Shown here one piece after another: positions 56,003 to 64,000 of a stretch of 64,000 nucleotides of DNA; the first letter of the stretch is position 1, and every line of letters starts with the position of its first letter. The notes under the pieces are model-generated. The model made no database searches. It was not told the origin of the DNA and was given only the letters and a program-made list of their open reading frames with translations. The translations under genes and the position numbers were made by a program. This DNA is from Bordetella pseudohinzii (GTDB lineage: Bacteria > Pseudomonadota > Gammaproteobacteria > Burkholderiales > Burkholderiaceae_B): the NCBI RefSeq assembly GCF_000657795.2, contig NZ_JHEP02000005.1, forward strand, positions 186,001-250,000. The letters run 5' to 3'.

Positions 56003-56956
56003 ATGAAAACCCTCATCAAGGGATGGCTGATCAGCGCCTGCATGGTCTTTTCGGCCCACGCAGCCTACCCCGAAAGTCCCGTCAAGCTCATCGTGCCGTT
56101 TCCGCCAGGGCAGACGACGGACATCATCGCCCGGGCGTTCGCCGAAGAACTGCAGAAAGCGCTGGGCCAGCCCGTCATCGTCGAGAACAAGGCCGGCGCC
56201 GGCGGCATCATCGGCACGGAGGCCGCCAAGCGCTCCTCCAATGATGGCTACACCATTCTGTTTACCTCCGGGGGGCCGGCCTCCATCAACGAGAGCCTGT
56301 ACAAATCCATTCCCTATCGCACGCTGGACGACTTCGACCAGATCGCCGTGCTGTATGAAATGGCGCAGGTGCTGATCACCCGCGCGGATATGCCGGCCGG
56401 CCGGGTTGATGAACTGGTTGCCTACCTGAAGAAAAAGCCGGGCACCAACTACGCCTCGGGCGGCATCGGCCTGACGAATCACCTGACCATGGAGATGTTC
56501 AAGCGCGATGCGGGCGTGGATGTGCTGCACATTCCCTACAAGGGCGCGACCGCGGCCCTGAGCGGGCTGATCGGCGGCGATGTGGATCTGATGGTGGAGT
56601 CGCTGCCGGCGGCCAAGCCCCATATCGATTCGGGCCGGCTGAAAATCATCGCCACCGGCTCGGCCAAGGGGCTGGCCGGCTATCCGGCCGTGGAAACCAT
56701 CGCCAGATACTACCCGGGCTTCAATGCCACGACCTGGGTGGCGCTCATGACGCCCAAGGGCGTCTCGCCGGACATCCTGGACAAGCTGCATCAGAGCACG
56801 CAGGCCGTCATCAAGACCGACAAGCTGCAAAAGCTGTTCCGCGACAACGCGGCCGAGCCCATGGCGCTGTCGCGCGAGCAATCGCAGGCCTATATCGCCG
56901 CCGAAATCTCCAAATGGCGCACCATCATCAAGGATGGCGATATTTCCGCCGACTGA
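56003..56956 (+). CDS. Bug/TctC-family periplasmic solute-binding protein
   Basis: A 317-residue orphan extracytoplasmic receptor. A signal peptide ends at HAAYP. The motifs [36 protein letters not shown], the PDG-like NDGYT and [17 protein letters not shown] are in order. GGAG precedes the ATG 9 bases upstream. It is 36 bases after the cupin gene and 59 bases before the SDR gene, so uptake and metabolism of one compound may be coupled. The ligand is unknown. Confidence 0.93.
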   Translation: MKTLIKGWLISACMVFSAHAAYPESPVKLIVPFPPGQTTDIIARAFAEELQKALGQPVIVENKAGAGGIIGTEAAKRSSNDGYTILFTSGGPASINESLYKSIPYRTLDDFDQIAVLYEMAQVLITRADMPAGRVDELVAYLKKKPGTNYASGGIGLTNHLTMEMFKRDAGVDVLHIPYKGATAALSGLIGGDVDLMVESLPAAKPHIDSGRLKIIATGSAKGLAGYPAVETIARYYPGFNATTWVALMTPKGVSPDILDKLHQSTQAVIKTDKLQKLFRDNAAEPMALSREQSQAYIAAEISKWRTIIKDGDISAD

Positions 56957-56964
56957 GGCGCGGG

Positions 56965-56980
56965 GATGCCCGCGGGCATC
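56965..56980. repeat. 16-bp palindrome between Bug and SDR genes
   Basis: GATGCCCG/CGGGCATC is perfectly symmetric, 9 bases after the Bug stop codon. It may be a processing hairpin or an operator; there is no loop or T-run, so it is not a terminator. Confidence 0.45.
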
Positions 56981-57015
56981 GATCTTTGGCGACCAATCAT
57001 AGAGCGAGCAAGGAC

Positions 57016-57747
57016 ATGAATGAATTTGCCGGGAAAGTCATCGTCATCTCCGGCGGCGCGCGAGGCCAGGGCCTGCTGGAAGCCCGCATGCTGATCGAGC
57101 GCGGCGCCAGCGTCGTGATCGGCGACGTGCTGGAGCAAGAGGGCAGGCAGGCCGAGCGCGCCCTGGGCGAGCGCGCGCGCTTTGTTCCGATGGACGTCAC
57201 CCGCGAGGCGGATTGGCGTCACGCGCTGGAGGTGGCCCAAAGCCTGGGCGCGGTCCACGGCCTGGTCAACAACGCGGGCATTTATGATCCACGGCCCCTG
57301 GCGGACACCACGACGCAGAACTTCGAGCGCCATTTCCAGGTCAACCAGCTGGGCGCTTTTCTGGGGATGAAGGTTTTCTCCGAAGCCATGCGCGCCCGGA
57401 AGAACGGCAGCATCGTCAATATCGGCTCGGCCGCCGGCATGCGCGGCTCGCCCAATTCCTTCTCGTACTGCGCCGCCAAATGGGCCTTGCGCGGCATGAC
57501 CAAGGCGCTGGCCGCCGACGCGGGCTTTGACAATGTGCGTGTCAACTACGTGGCCCCGGGCCCGGTCAACACGCCCATGATTCATTTCCGGGGAGAGGAA
57601 GCCAATCGCAAGCGGGCGGCCGAGGTGCCGCTGGGACGGCTGGCCGAGGCCGAGGACGTGGCGCCGACCGTGGTCTTTCTGCTGTCGGACGCCGCCAGAT
57701 ACATCACCGGGGCGGAAATCATGATCGACGGCGGTTTGTACCTCTGA
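57016..57747 (+). CDS. Short-chain dehydrogenase/reductase
   Basis: A 243-residue classical SDR (Rossmann fold, NAD(P)-dependent). Cofactor loop GGARGQG near residue 13, NNAG near 85, and the catalytic Tyr-Lys in SFSYCAAKWAL with Ser upstream in NIGSAAG are intact. PGPVNTPM and the C-terminal ITGAEIMIDGGLYL are also classical. It follows the Bug gene on the same strand. The substrate, presumably a hydroxy or keto compound of the same pathway as the cupin, is unknown. The ATG at 57016 follows AAGGA. Confidence 0.92.
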   Translation: MNEFAGKVIVISGGARGQGLLEARMLIERGASVVIGDVLEQEGRQAERALGERARFVPMDVTREADWRHALEVAQSLGAVHGLVNNAGIYDPRPLADTTTQNFERHFQVNQLGAFLGMKVFSEAMRARKNGSIVNIGSAAGMRGSPNSFSYCAAKWALRGMTKALAADAGFDNVRVNYVAPGPVNTPMIHFRGEEANRKRAAEVPLGRLAEAEDVAPTVVFLLSDAARYITGAEIMIDGGLYL

Positions 57748-57780
57748 GGCCGCGGCGGCGGCGCCCGGCATAAGTTCCAG

Positions 57781-57815
57781 CAGTTATTTGCATATAACTG
57801 TTTGTCATGTAGGAT
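57781..57815 (+). promoter_or_regulatory. Promoter with overlapping inverted repeat for the MFS gene
   Basis: CAGTTAT, 6 bases, ATAACTG is a perfect inverted repeat at 57781-57800. A sigma70-like pair overlaps it: TTGCAT at 57788-57793 and TAGGAT at 57810-57815 with 16 bases between. A repressor bound to the repeat would cover the -35 element. The leader to the GTG at 57849 would be about 27 bases. Confidence 0.5.
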
Positions 57816-57848
57816 GATGGGTTTCCCTGATTCCTACGAGGTCGTGTT

Positions 57849-59066
57849 GTGTCCGCCGCAGCCTTGAGCGCTTCTGCTCCCGCCGAATTGTCGCCGCGCG
57901 AGCAGCGCGGCAATATCGCCCGGCTCACCATCGCCCAGGCGCTGGCCGGGGCCAATTCGGTCGTGGTCTACGCGACGGGCGCCATCGTCGGCGCGACGCT
58001 GGCGCCCGACAAGGCGCTGGCCACCCTGCCGATTTCGATTTTCGTGGTCGGCATGGCGGCCTGCATCATGCCGGCCGGGGTCCTCGCCCGCCGCCATGGG
58101 CGGCGGGCCGCCTTCATGGCGGGCGCGGGTTGCGGCGTGCTGGTCGGCCTGCTGGCCGCTTTCGCCATGGTGTTGGCGTCTTTCTGGCTGTTCTGCCTGG
58201 CGACGTTTTTCGGCGGCGCCTATGCGGCGGTGGTCCTGTCCTTCCGCTTTGCCGCGGCCGATGGCGTGGCGCCCGCCCGGCGGGCCCGCGCGCTGTCCTT
58301 TGTGATGGGCGGCGGCGTGCTGGCCGGCATCGTCGGGCCGCAGCTCGTCACCCACACCATGTATCTCTGGCCGCCGCATATGTTCGCGGCCACCTATCTC
58401 GTGCAAGCCCTGGTGGCGGCGGTGTCGGGCTGGGTGCTCTGGGGCGTGCGCCTGCCGGCGCCGACGCCGGCCGAGGTCGCGCAGGGCCGCCCGCTGGCGG
58501 TCATCGCGCGCCAGCCGCTGTTTATCACCGCGGTGATCTGCGGCGCGGTCTCCTATCTGCTGATGAACTTCCTCATGACGGCCGCGCCCCTGGCCATGCA
58601 TCTTTGCGGCCATCCACAGGAAAGCGCCAACCTGGGCCTGCAGTGGCATGTGATCGCCATGTATGCCCCGAGCTTTTTCACGGGCCGGCTGATCTCGCGT
58701 TTCGGCGCCGGCCGCATCGTGGCGCTGGGCCTGCTGCTGACCGGGACCGCCGCGGCGGTGGGCCTGGGCGGCGTGGACGTGGCCCACTTCTGGCTGACCT
58801 TGATCCTGCTGGGCCTGGGCTGGAACTTCGGTTTCGTGGGGGCTTCGGCCCTGGTGCTGGAGTGCCATCGTCCGGAGGAGCGGACCCGCGTGCAGTCCCT
58901 GAACGATTTCATCGTGTTCGGGACCATGGCCGTGGGGTCTTTTGCTTCCGGCGGCCTGCTGGCGGCCTATGACTGGAACATGGTCTTGTGGGTGTCCTTC
59001 CTTCCGCTGGCCCTGGCCGTGTGCGCCCTGGGCTACGCCTTGCTGCGCCAGCGGCGCGCGGCCTGA
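57849..59066 (+). CDS. Major facilitator superfamily transporter
   Basis: A 405-residue inner-membrane carrier with about twelve helices. MFS loop residues are seen in ARRHGRRAAFM after TM2, and an extended helix pair carries GAVVLSFRFAAADGV. The second half has FTGRLISRFGAGRIVALG (loop 8-9 motif). The start is GTG. It is similar to DHA-type or CynX-like carriers, but the substrate is unknown. The gene is 101 bases after the SDR gene and has its own candidate promoter. Confidence 0.85.
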   Translation: MSAAALSASAPAELSPREQRGNIARLTIAQALAGANSVVVYATGAIVGATLAPDKALATLPISIFVVGMAACIMPAGVLARRHGRRAAFMAGAGCGVLVGLLAAFAMVLASFWLFCLATFFGGAYAAVVLSFRFAAADGVAPARRARALSFVMGGGVLAGIVGPQLVTHTMYLWPPHMFAATYLVQALVAAVSGWVLWGVRLPAPTPAEVAQGRPLAVIARQPLFITAVICGAVSYLLMNFLMTAAPLAMHLCGHPQESANLGLQWHVIAMYAPSFFTGRLISRFGAGRIVALGLLLTGTAAAVGLGGVDVAHFWLTLILLGLGWNFGFVGASALVLECHRPEERTRVQSLNDFIVFGTMAVGSFASGGLLAAYDWNMVLWVSFLPLALAVCALGYALLRQRRAA

Positions 59067-59217
59067 GCGGCGCCCGCCGCCTTGGGGGATAATGCGCTCA
59101 TCATGCCGGCCGCCGACGACAGCCTGCCGCGTCAGGCGGGCCAGGCATGGGCCGGCGCCGCGGCCGACCCCGATCCGCGCGCCGCTTGAATGACCCCCCT
59201 ATCCGCCGGAGTCCGCG

Positions 59218-59766
59218 ATGAGCGCCTCTACGCCGCACGATGAAGTGCGCCTGATCGATTGCAACGAGGCCGGGCACGCGGCCGCCATCCTGGACATCCT
59301 GAATGACGCCATCGTCAATTCGACGGCGCTCTACGATTACGCGCCGCGGCCGCCGGCGGCCATGGCGGCCTGGTTCGCCGCCAAGCGCGCCGGCGGTTTT
59401 CCGGTGGTCGGCGCGGTCGATGCGAGGGACCGCTTGCTGGGGTTTGCCAGCTGGGGCACGTTTCGCGCCTTTCCAGCCTATAAGTACACGGTCGAACACA
59501 GCGTCTATGTGCACCGCGACCAGCGCGGCCGGGGGCTGGGCGGGCTGTTGCTGCGCGAGTTGATACGGCGCGCCCGCCAGGCCCAGCTGCATGTGCTGGT
59601 GGGTTGTATCGACGCCAGCAACGCGGGCAGCATCGCCCTGCACGAGAAACTGGGCTTCGTGCACACGGGCACGATGCCCCAGGTCGGCTTCAAGTTCGGC
59701 CGCTGGCTGGACGCGGCCTTCTACCAGCTCACACTGCCCACGCCCGAGGAGCCGCGCGACGGCTGA
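59218..59766 (+). CDS. GNAT-family N-acetyltransferase
   Basis: A 182-residue acetyl-CoA-dependent acetyltransferase. The acetyl-CoA motif is VHRDQRGRGLGGLLLRELI (RGxGxxL), followed by LVGCIDASNAGSIALHEKLGFV. VEHSVYVH and GTFRAFPAYKYT are found in phosphinothricin/methionine sulfoximine acetyltransferases (Pat/Bar, MddA). That subgroup acetylates amino-acid analogues; the natural substrate here is not determined. GGAG precedes the ATG. Confidence 0.85.
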   Translation: MSASTPHDEVRLIDCNEAGHAAAILDILNDAIVNSTALYDYAPRPPAAMAAWFAAKRAGGFPVVGAVDARDRLLGFASWGTFRAFPAYKYTVEHSVYVHRDQRGRGLGGLLLRELIRRARQAQLHVLVGCIDASNAGSIALHEKLGFVHTGTMPQVGFKFGRWLDAAFYQLTLPTPEEPRDG

Positions 59767-59778
59767 GGCGTCGCGCCG

Positions 59779-60765
59779 CTAGTCGATCCGGATGGCGTGT
59801 TCGCGCGCGATCTTGCCCCAGCGCTGGATGTCGTCCAGCCAGAAGGCCTGGAACTGCGCGCGCGACATCCTGTCCGGCTGCACGCCCGCGCCATCCCAGA
59901 CCTTTTTCAGCTCCGGCGTGTCCAGCGCCCGCTCGATGGCGTCGTGCATGCGGTCCATGATGGCCGGCGGGGTGCCGGCCGGCGCCATGACGCCATACCA
60001 GCTGGAGACGGCAAAGCCGGGGGAGACGGTTTCGCCCAGGGTGGGCAGGTCCGGCAGGGCGGGCGCGCGCGCCTGGCTGGTGACGGCGATGGCGCGCACC
60101 GCGCCCGAGCGGGTCTGGGCCAGGGCCAGCGGCATGGTCTCGAACATCAGGTCCACCTGGCCGCCCAGCAGGTCGCTCATGGCCGGCGCGCTGCCGCGGT
60201 AATGCACGGCGACGGCCTTCACGCCCGCCACGGACTTGAACCACTCCATGCTCAGATGCTGCAAGGTGCCGGGCCCGCCGGTGGCGTAGTTGGCGCTATC
60301 GCCCTTTTGCTTCATCCAGTCCACCAGCTCCCGCGGGGTGTGGACCGGCAGCTTCTTGTTGACGATGACGACGTTGGGCGTGGTGCCTATGCTGGCCACG
60401 CCGACCAGGTCGCGCTCGGGCTTGAACATCAGGTTGTGGTTGACGGTGGCCCCGATGGCGTGGTGGACCGCGCCCATCAGAAAGGTATAGCCGTCGGGCG
60501 TGGCCTTGGCGGCATAGTCCGCGCCCAGCATGCCGCCGGCGCCGCCGCGGTTCTCGACGATGACGGTCTGGCCCAGGATGGCGCCCAGCTGGGTCGCCAG
60601 GGGGCGTGAGAGGATGTCCAGCGAGCCGCCGGGCGCGGCCGGCACGATCAGCCGGACCGGCTGCTGCTCGGGCCAGCTGGCGGCTTGCGCGCTACAGGCG
60701 GCGAGGGCGAAGAGGGCGGCCAGCCAGCCGCGTGCCCGGTTCCCCTTGGGGCTGTTGCTTTGCAT
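59779..60765 (-). CDS. Bug/TctC-family periplasmic solute-binding protein
   Basis: A 328-residue receptor. The N-terminal signal (WLAALFALAACSAQA) may be cut before ASWPEQ, though the LAAC string could serve as a lipobox. Family blocks are PVRLIVPAAPGGSLDILSR, GQTVIVENRGGAGGMLG, TPDGYT and VHYRGSAPAMSDLLGGQVDL. It ends the minus-strand set with the enolase-superfamily gene 50 bases upstream. A shared substrate, perhaps a sugar acid or dicarboxylate, is likely. Confidence 0.93.
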   Translation of the reverse strand: MQSNSPKGNRARGWLAALFALAACSAQAASWPEQQPVRLIVPAAPGGSLDILSRPLATQLGAILGQTVIVENRGGAGGMLGADYAAKATPDGYTFLMGAVHHAIGATVNHNLMFKPERDLVGVASIGTTPNVVIVNKKLPVHTPRELVDWMKQKGDSANYATGGPGTLQHLSMEWFKSVAGVKAVAVHYRGSAPAMSDLLGGQVDLMFETMPLALAQTRSGAVRAIAVTSQARAPALPDLPTLGETVSPGFAVSSWYGVMAPAGTPPAIMDRMHDAIERALDTPELKKVWDGAGVQPDRMSRAQFQAFWLDDIQRWGKIAREHAIRID

Positions 60766-60815
60766 GCTTGTCTCCCGCCGCGTCAGGGCGCGGCTTGTTA
60801 TGGGTGGTGGATGGC

Positions 60816-61991
60816 TCAGTGTTTGCCGTGCCCGCGCGACAGCGGGCGCCGGGCAAGGTCGCGGATACGCTCCCAGTTGGGGGTGAAGCCCAGGCCGGGG
60901 CGGTCGGGCAGCGGCAGCCAGCCGGCCTCGGGCTGGGGCAGGCCGTCGAAGATCTGCTCGCAGACCTTGACGGCGACGGTGTGATATTCAATGAAGCCGC
61001 CATGCGCCAGGCCGGCGTGCAGATGCATGTTGTGGAAAGGCCAGGCTCCGCCGTTGGCGATGGCGACATTGCAGGCCTGGGCCATGCCGGCGATGCGCAG
61101 GCATTGCGTGAAGCCGCCGGTGATGGCGACATTGGGCTGGGCGATGTCCAGCGATCCGGCGCGGAAGAAATCCGCGAAGCGCGCGGCCAGGCCCTCGTTC
61201 TGCCCGCCGGCCAGCGGCATGGGCGCGCGTAGGCGCAGGTCGGCCAGGGCCTGGCTGTCGTTCTGCGTCAGGGGCTCCTCGAAGAATGCGATGCCGCAAT
61301 CGGCCAGGCGCGCGGCCAGCATGCGGGCATGATAGGGATCCAGGCTGCAATTGGCGTCTATGCACAGCTCGATGTCCTGGCCCACGCGGGCGCGCACCGC
61401 GCGCACCCGCGCCTCGTCTTCGCGTATCAGCTCGGACAGGGGGCGGGGTTCGTCGCGCCGTTGCAGGCCGTGGTTGCCCACCGTCATCTTCAGGCGCGAA
61501 AAGCCGCGCGCGACCCATTGCGCGGCCGCTTCGGCCAGCTGTTCGCGATCCAGGAAATTGAAGCCGAAGGTGGCGTAGACGGGCACGCGCCCGCGCGCGC
61601 CGCCCAGCAGACGCCATAGCGGCAGGCCCAGGCGCTGGGCCTTCAGGTCCCACAGCGCGATGTCGATGGCGGCCATGGCATGGGCGGCATAGCCGCTCTG
61701 GCCGCGCGGCGTGAGCAGCCAATAGAGTTTTTCCCACAGCTTTTCGCTGTCCATGGCCGATTCGCCCAGCAGCGCATCGGCGGCGATGTGCTCGATGGCG
61801 GCGGCCACGACTTCTTCTTCGGTGATGGCCGTGAAGCCGCAGCCGCTCAGGCCGCCGGCGGTGTCGATGCGCGCCAGCACGCAGGACAGGGTGCTGCGTT
61901 TCTCGCCGCCCGGCACGGGCATGGCGACCTCGATGTTCAGGGGGATGGCGGATACCCGGGTAATGGCCATGTCCGCGCCGATGTGCTGCAT
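60816..61991 (-). CDS. Enolase-superfamily (mandelate racemase/muconate lactonizing) enzyme
   Basis: A 391-residue enzyme. The N-terminal capping domain is followed by the (beta/alpha)7beta barrel. Likely acid/base Lys in FSRLKMTVGN, metal ligands Asp in CIDANCSLD, Glu in AFFEEPL and Glu in AGGQNEG, and a final His in the NMHLHAGLAHG region are visible. Reactions in this group start by abstracting an alpha proton of a carboxylate, as in sugar-acid dehydratases and mandelate racemase. The specific substrate cannot be read. The ATG at 61991 is preceded by GGAG 10 bases upstream. The neighbours are a Bug receptor and two LysR genes. Confidence 0.85.
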   Translation of the reverse strand: MQHIGADMAITRVSAIPLNIEVAMPVPGGEKRSTLSCVLARIDTAGGLSGCGFTAITEEEVVAAAIEHIAADALLGESAMDSEKLWEKLYWLLTPRGQSGYAAHAMAAIDIALWDLKAQRLGLPLWRLLGGARGRVPVYATFGFNFLDREQLAEAAAQWVARGFSRLKMTVGNHGLQRRDEPRPLSELIREDEARVRAVRARVGQDIELCIDANCSLDPYHARMLAARLADCGIAFFEEPLTQNDSQALADLRLRAPMPLAGGQNEGLAARFADFFRAGSLDIAQPNVAITGGFTQCLRIAGMAQACNVAIANGGAWPFHNMHLHAGLAHGGFIEYHTVAVKVCEQIFDGLPQPEAGWLPLPDRPGLGFTPNWERIRDLARRPLSRGHGKH

Positions 61992-62080
61992 GATTGTCTC
62001 CGTGTTGGGCTTTCCGGCGTTATAGGTCGGCCGGCGCGGCGCGGACAATCGCGTTTTTTTCAAACGGCTTTCGATTTCGG

Positions 62081-62989
62081 TTAAGGCTGGGCGCCGGCCA
62101 GCAGATGGGCGATCAAGGCCTGCGCGCCGGGAGACGGCTCGCGCTGCTGCGGCCAGCCCAGCATGAGCTGGCGCCGCGCCCAGGGATCGCTCAGGCGGAT
62201 CTGCCGCAGCCGTCCCAGGGTCACATAGGATTGCGCCACCCGCGCCGGCACCACGCCCACGCCGATGCCGCTTTCGGCCATGCGGCAGACGGCGTCGAAA
62301 CTGGTGACCTGGATGCGCAGGCGCAGCGCGCGGCCGGCCTGGGCCGCGGCGCGCTCCATCTGGGTCAGGATGGCGGTGCCGCGGTACAGGCCCACATGGT
62401 CATGGTCCAGCGTCTGCTCGAAGCGCAGCGCGCCGCGCCGCCGCGCCAGGCTGTGGCGCGGGTGGGTGACGCAGACCAGGGTGTCGGCGCGATAGGGATG
62501 GCAGTGCAGGTTGGCGGCCGCATAGCCGCCGTCGAACAGGCCGAGATCGGCGCGGTCGGTCTGCAGCAGCTCGACCGCCGAGCGGCTGGTGTGTTCTTCG
62601 AGTTCGATGCGCACGCGCGGATTGCCCTGCATATAACCGTGCAGATCCTCCGGCAGGAACTGCACGATGGCCGCCGAATTGGCCACGATGCGCACGCGGT
62701 CCTCGACGCCGTTGGCGTAGTCGCGCAGATCATCCTCCATGGCGCCGGCCAGCGCCGCCATGCGGCGCGCGTGGGCGATGAAGATCTCGCCGGCCGGCGT
62801 GGGTTTGACGCCGCGCCGGTGGCGCAGCAGCAGGGCCATGCCCACGCGCGCCTCCAGGTCGCTGATGCGCTTGCTGGCCGCGGCCACCGAAAGATGGCAG
62901 CGGTTGGCGCCGGCGCTGATGCTGCCCTGGTCGGCGATGGCGATCAAAAGCCGCAGCGCGGCGATATCGAGTTGGGACAGGGTGCTCAT
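62081..62989 (-). CDS. LysR-family transcriptional regulator
   Basis: A 302-residue LysR regulator. Its HTH (LDIAALRLLIAIADQGSISAGANRCHLSVAAASKRI, in two pieces) has the SVAAASKRI recognition helix. The effector domain starts near residue 90. It starts 5 bases after the upstream LysR gene and 89 bases before the enolase-superfamily gene, all on one strand. Two regulators in tandem may sense two ligands. Confidence 0.9.
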   Translation of the reverse strand: MSTLSQLDIAALRLLIAIADQGSISAGANRCHLSVAAASKRISDLEARVGMALLLRHRRGVKPTPAGEIFIAHARRMAALAGAMEDDLRDYANGVEDRVRIVANSAAIVQFLPEDLHGYMQGNPRVRIELEEHTSRSAVELLQTDRADLGLFDGGYAAANLHCHPYRADTLVCVTHPRHSLARRRGALRFEQTLDHDHVGLYRGTAILTQMERAAAQAGRALRLRIQVTSFDAVCRMAESGIGVGVVPARVAQSYVTLGRLRQIRLSDPWARRQLMLGWPQQREPSPGAQALIAHLLAGAQP

Positions 62990-62994
62990 GGCGC

Positions 62995-63912
62995 TCAGAG
63001 ATCCCGCAGGGCCAGCACGATCTGCTCGGCAAACCATTGCACCGCCGGCTGGGCGGCGTGGTAGGTGTGCACATGCACGCGGACCTCGAACTCGGGGATG
63101 GCCACCGGCAGGTCCATGCTGCGCAGCTGGCCGTATGACTCGAAGACGCGCGCCACGCGCAAGGGCAGGGTGGCCAGCAGATCGCTTTGGGCGATCAGCC
63201 CCGGCAGGACCGTGAAGTGCGGAATGCGCAGCGCGATCTTGCGGTGTATGCCCTGGGCGCGCAGGGTGTCTTCCACATGCTGGTGCGCGAAGAAGGGCGA
63301 GGTCACCAGCACATGGCGCGCGGCCAGGAAGGACGGCAGCGTCAGCGCCTTGGCCGCGGCGGCCGGATGATCCTGCGCCATGAGGCAGACATAGTGCTCG
63401 CGGAACAGCAGGCGGTTGTGCAGCTTCTCGTGCAGCATGGGCAGGTTGCCGATGGCCGCGTCGACCTTGCTGGCGGCCAGGTGTTCGATCAGGGTGTCCA
63501 CCGGCACCTGGACCACCTCCAGGTCGGCCAGCGGCGCCACGCGCCGCATATGGGCCACCAAGGGCGGCAGAAAGCACAGCCCGCCGATATCCGACATGGC
63601 CACGCGAAAGCGCCGCGTCGTGCTGGCCGGATCGAAGGGGCTGGCGAGTTCCTGGGTGCTGTCGATGCAGGCCAGGGCCTCCTGGAAGGCGAGATAGATC
63701 TGCTCGGCGCGCGGCGTGGGCGCCATGCCCCGCCCATCGCGCACGAAAAGCGCGTCGCCGTATGACTGGCGCAGCTTGGCCAGGCCATAGCTCACCGTGG
63801 GCTGGGTGAGCGCCAGGCGCTCGGCGGCCAGGCTGACGCTGCGCGTTTCGAACACCGCCACCATCAGGCGCACGAGGTTCAGGTCGAGGCGGGCCTCGGC
63901 GGGGTGTTCCAT
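62995..63912 (-). CDS. LysR-family transcriptional regulator
   Basis: A 305-residue LysR regulator. HTH: LDLNLVRLMVAVFETRSVSLAAERLALTQPTVSYGLAKLRQ (in pieces), the NahR/NodD-like DLNLL...TQPTVSY pattern usually linked to aromatic or plant-derived effectors. The effector domain holds FRVAMSDIGGLCFLPPL. The ATG at 63912 is preceded by GGAG; a longer frame with an upstream ATG at 63981 is less likely. The gene heads the minus-strand set. Confidence 0.92.
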   Translation of the reverse strand: MEHPAEARLDLNLVRLMVAVFETRSVSLAAERLALTQPTVSYGLAKLRQSYGDALFVRDGRGMAPTPRAEQIYLAFQEALACIDSTQELASPFDPASTTRRFRVAMSDIGGLCFLPPLVAHMRRVAPLADLEVVQVPVDTLIEHLAASKVDAAIGNLPMLHEKLHNRLLFREHYVCLMAQDHPAAAAKALTLPSFLAARHVLVTSPFFAHQHVEDTLRAQGIHRKIALRIPHFTVLPGLIAQSDLLATLPLRVARVFESYGQLRSMDLPVAIPEFEVRVHVHTYHAAQPAVQWFAEQIVLALRDL

Positions 63913-63959
63913 CGTCGTGTCTCCATGGGCGCGCCGCGCCGCTTTATTATTGATGGCAT

Positions 63960-63976
63960 CGATATGAAACATACCG
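63960..63976. promoter_or_regulatory. Near-perfect inverted repeat upstream of the last LysR gene
   Basis: CGATATG-AAA-CATACCG has one mismatch, and lies about 48 bases before the LysR start. The window ends soon after, so any divergent gene that might share it cannot be seen. Confidence 0.4.
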
Positions 63977-64000
63977 TCCATCGATTGTTTAGATTGTATT

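Noticed and set aside
54407-56881. 824-codon open frame antisense to LysR, cupin and Bug genes
   Set aside because: Spans three real genes, contains no motifs, and has shadow-like composition.

Overview
The window is about 64 kb of GC-rich bacterial chromosome, densely packed and without rRNA, tRNA, insertion sequences, phage or CRISPR. Three features point to a betaproteobacterium of the Alcaligenaceae, most likely Bordetella or Achromobacter: three orphan Bug/TctC solute-binding proteins, many LysR regulators, and a UvrA with four ATPase modules. Genus level is an inference from gene content and style, not from a marker gene.

Layout. 1-10.4 kb: the 3' end of fumC, an AEC carrier, a Bug protein with a LysR regulator, gamma-glutamyltransferase, then a minus-strand run purU, FAD oxidoreductase, flavin reductase, pdxH, chaC and an MFS carrier. 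10.4-22.6 kb: tcdA, an APC permease with an AlaX editing protein, an AraC regulator, an SRPBCC protein, and the tight run uvrA-pabB-pabC. 22.6-28 kb: an IclR-eda-kdgK operon for 2-keto-3-deoxygluconate, an uncharacterised 42-residue basic protein with its own promoter and terminator, a META/DUF4377 lipoprotein and a TPR protein. 28-37.6 kb: dmlA/dmlR with a TRAP binding protein, an orphan hybrid histidine kinase, and livKHMGF.

37.8-45.8 kb is a secretion island. It has an orphan OmpR-type response regulator, a 351-base control region with three tandem 10-bp repeats, a 1721-residue two-partner-secretion exoprotein (ESPR, TPS domain, GLUG and YDG repeats) and its FhaC-type outer-membrane transporter.

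45.9-54.3 kb is the most distinctive region. It is a minus-strand operon for a cbb3-like oxidase: CcoN with a CcoS-like N-terminal extension, CcoO, an anchored dihaem cytochrome, a TsdA-like thiosulfate dehydrogenase, and a CcoI-like copper ATPase. No CcoP is present. A divergent QseBC/PmrAB-like two-component system stands opposite. The 254-base region between them holds a PmrA/QseB-type box, a perfect 25-bp palindrome matching the GntR/FCD operator pattern, and a 20-bp palindrome just before ccoN. I infer an oxidase module fed by sulfur-compound electrons and controlled by the neighbouring regulator.

54.4-64 kb is accessory catabolism: LysR, a DAD-like cupin, Bug, SDR and MFS; then a GNAT acetyltransferase; then a minus-strand set of two tandem LysR genes, an enolase-superfamily enzyme and a Bug protein. 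Their substrates cannot be read from sequence alone.
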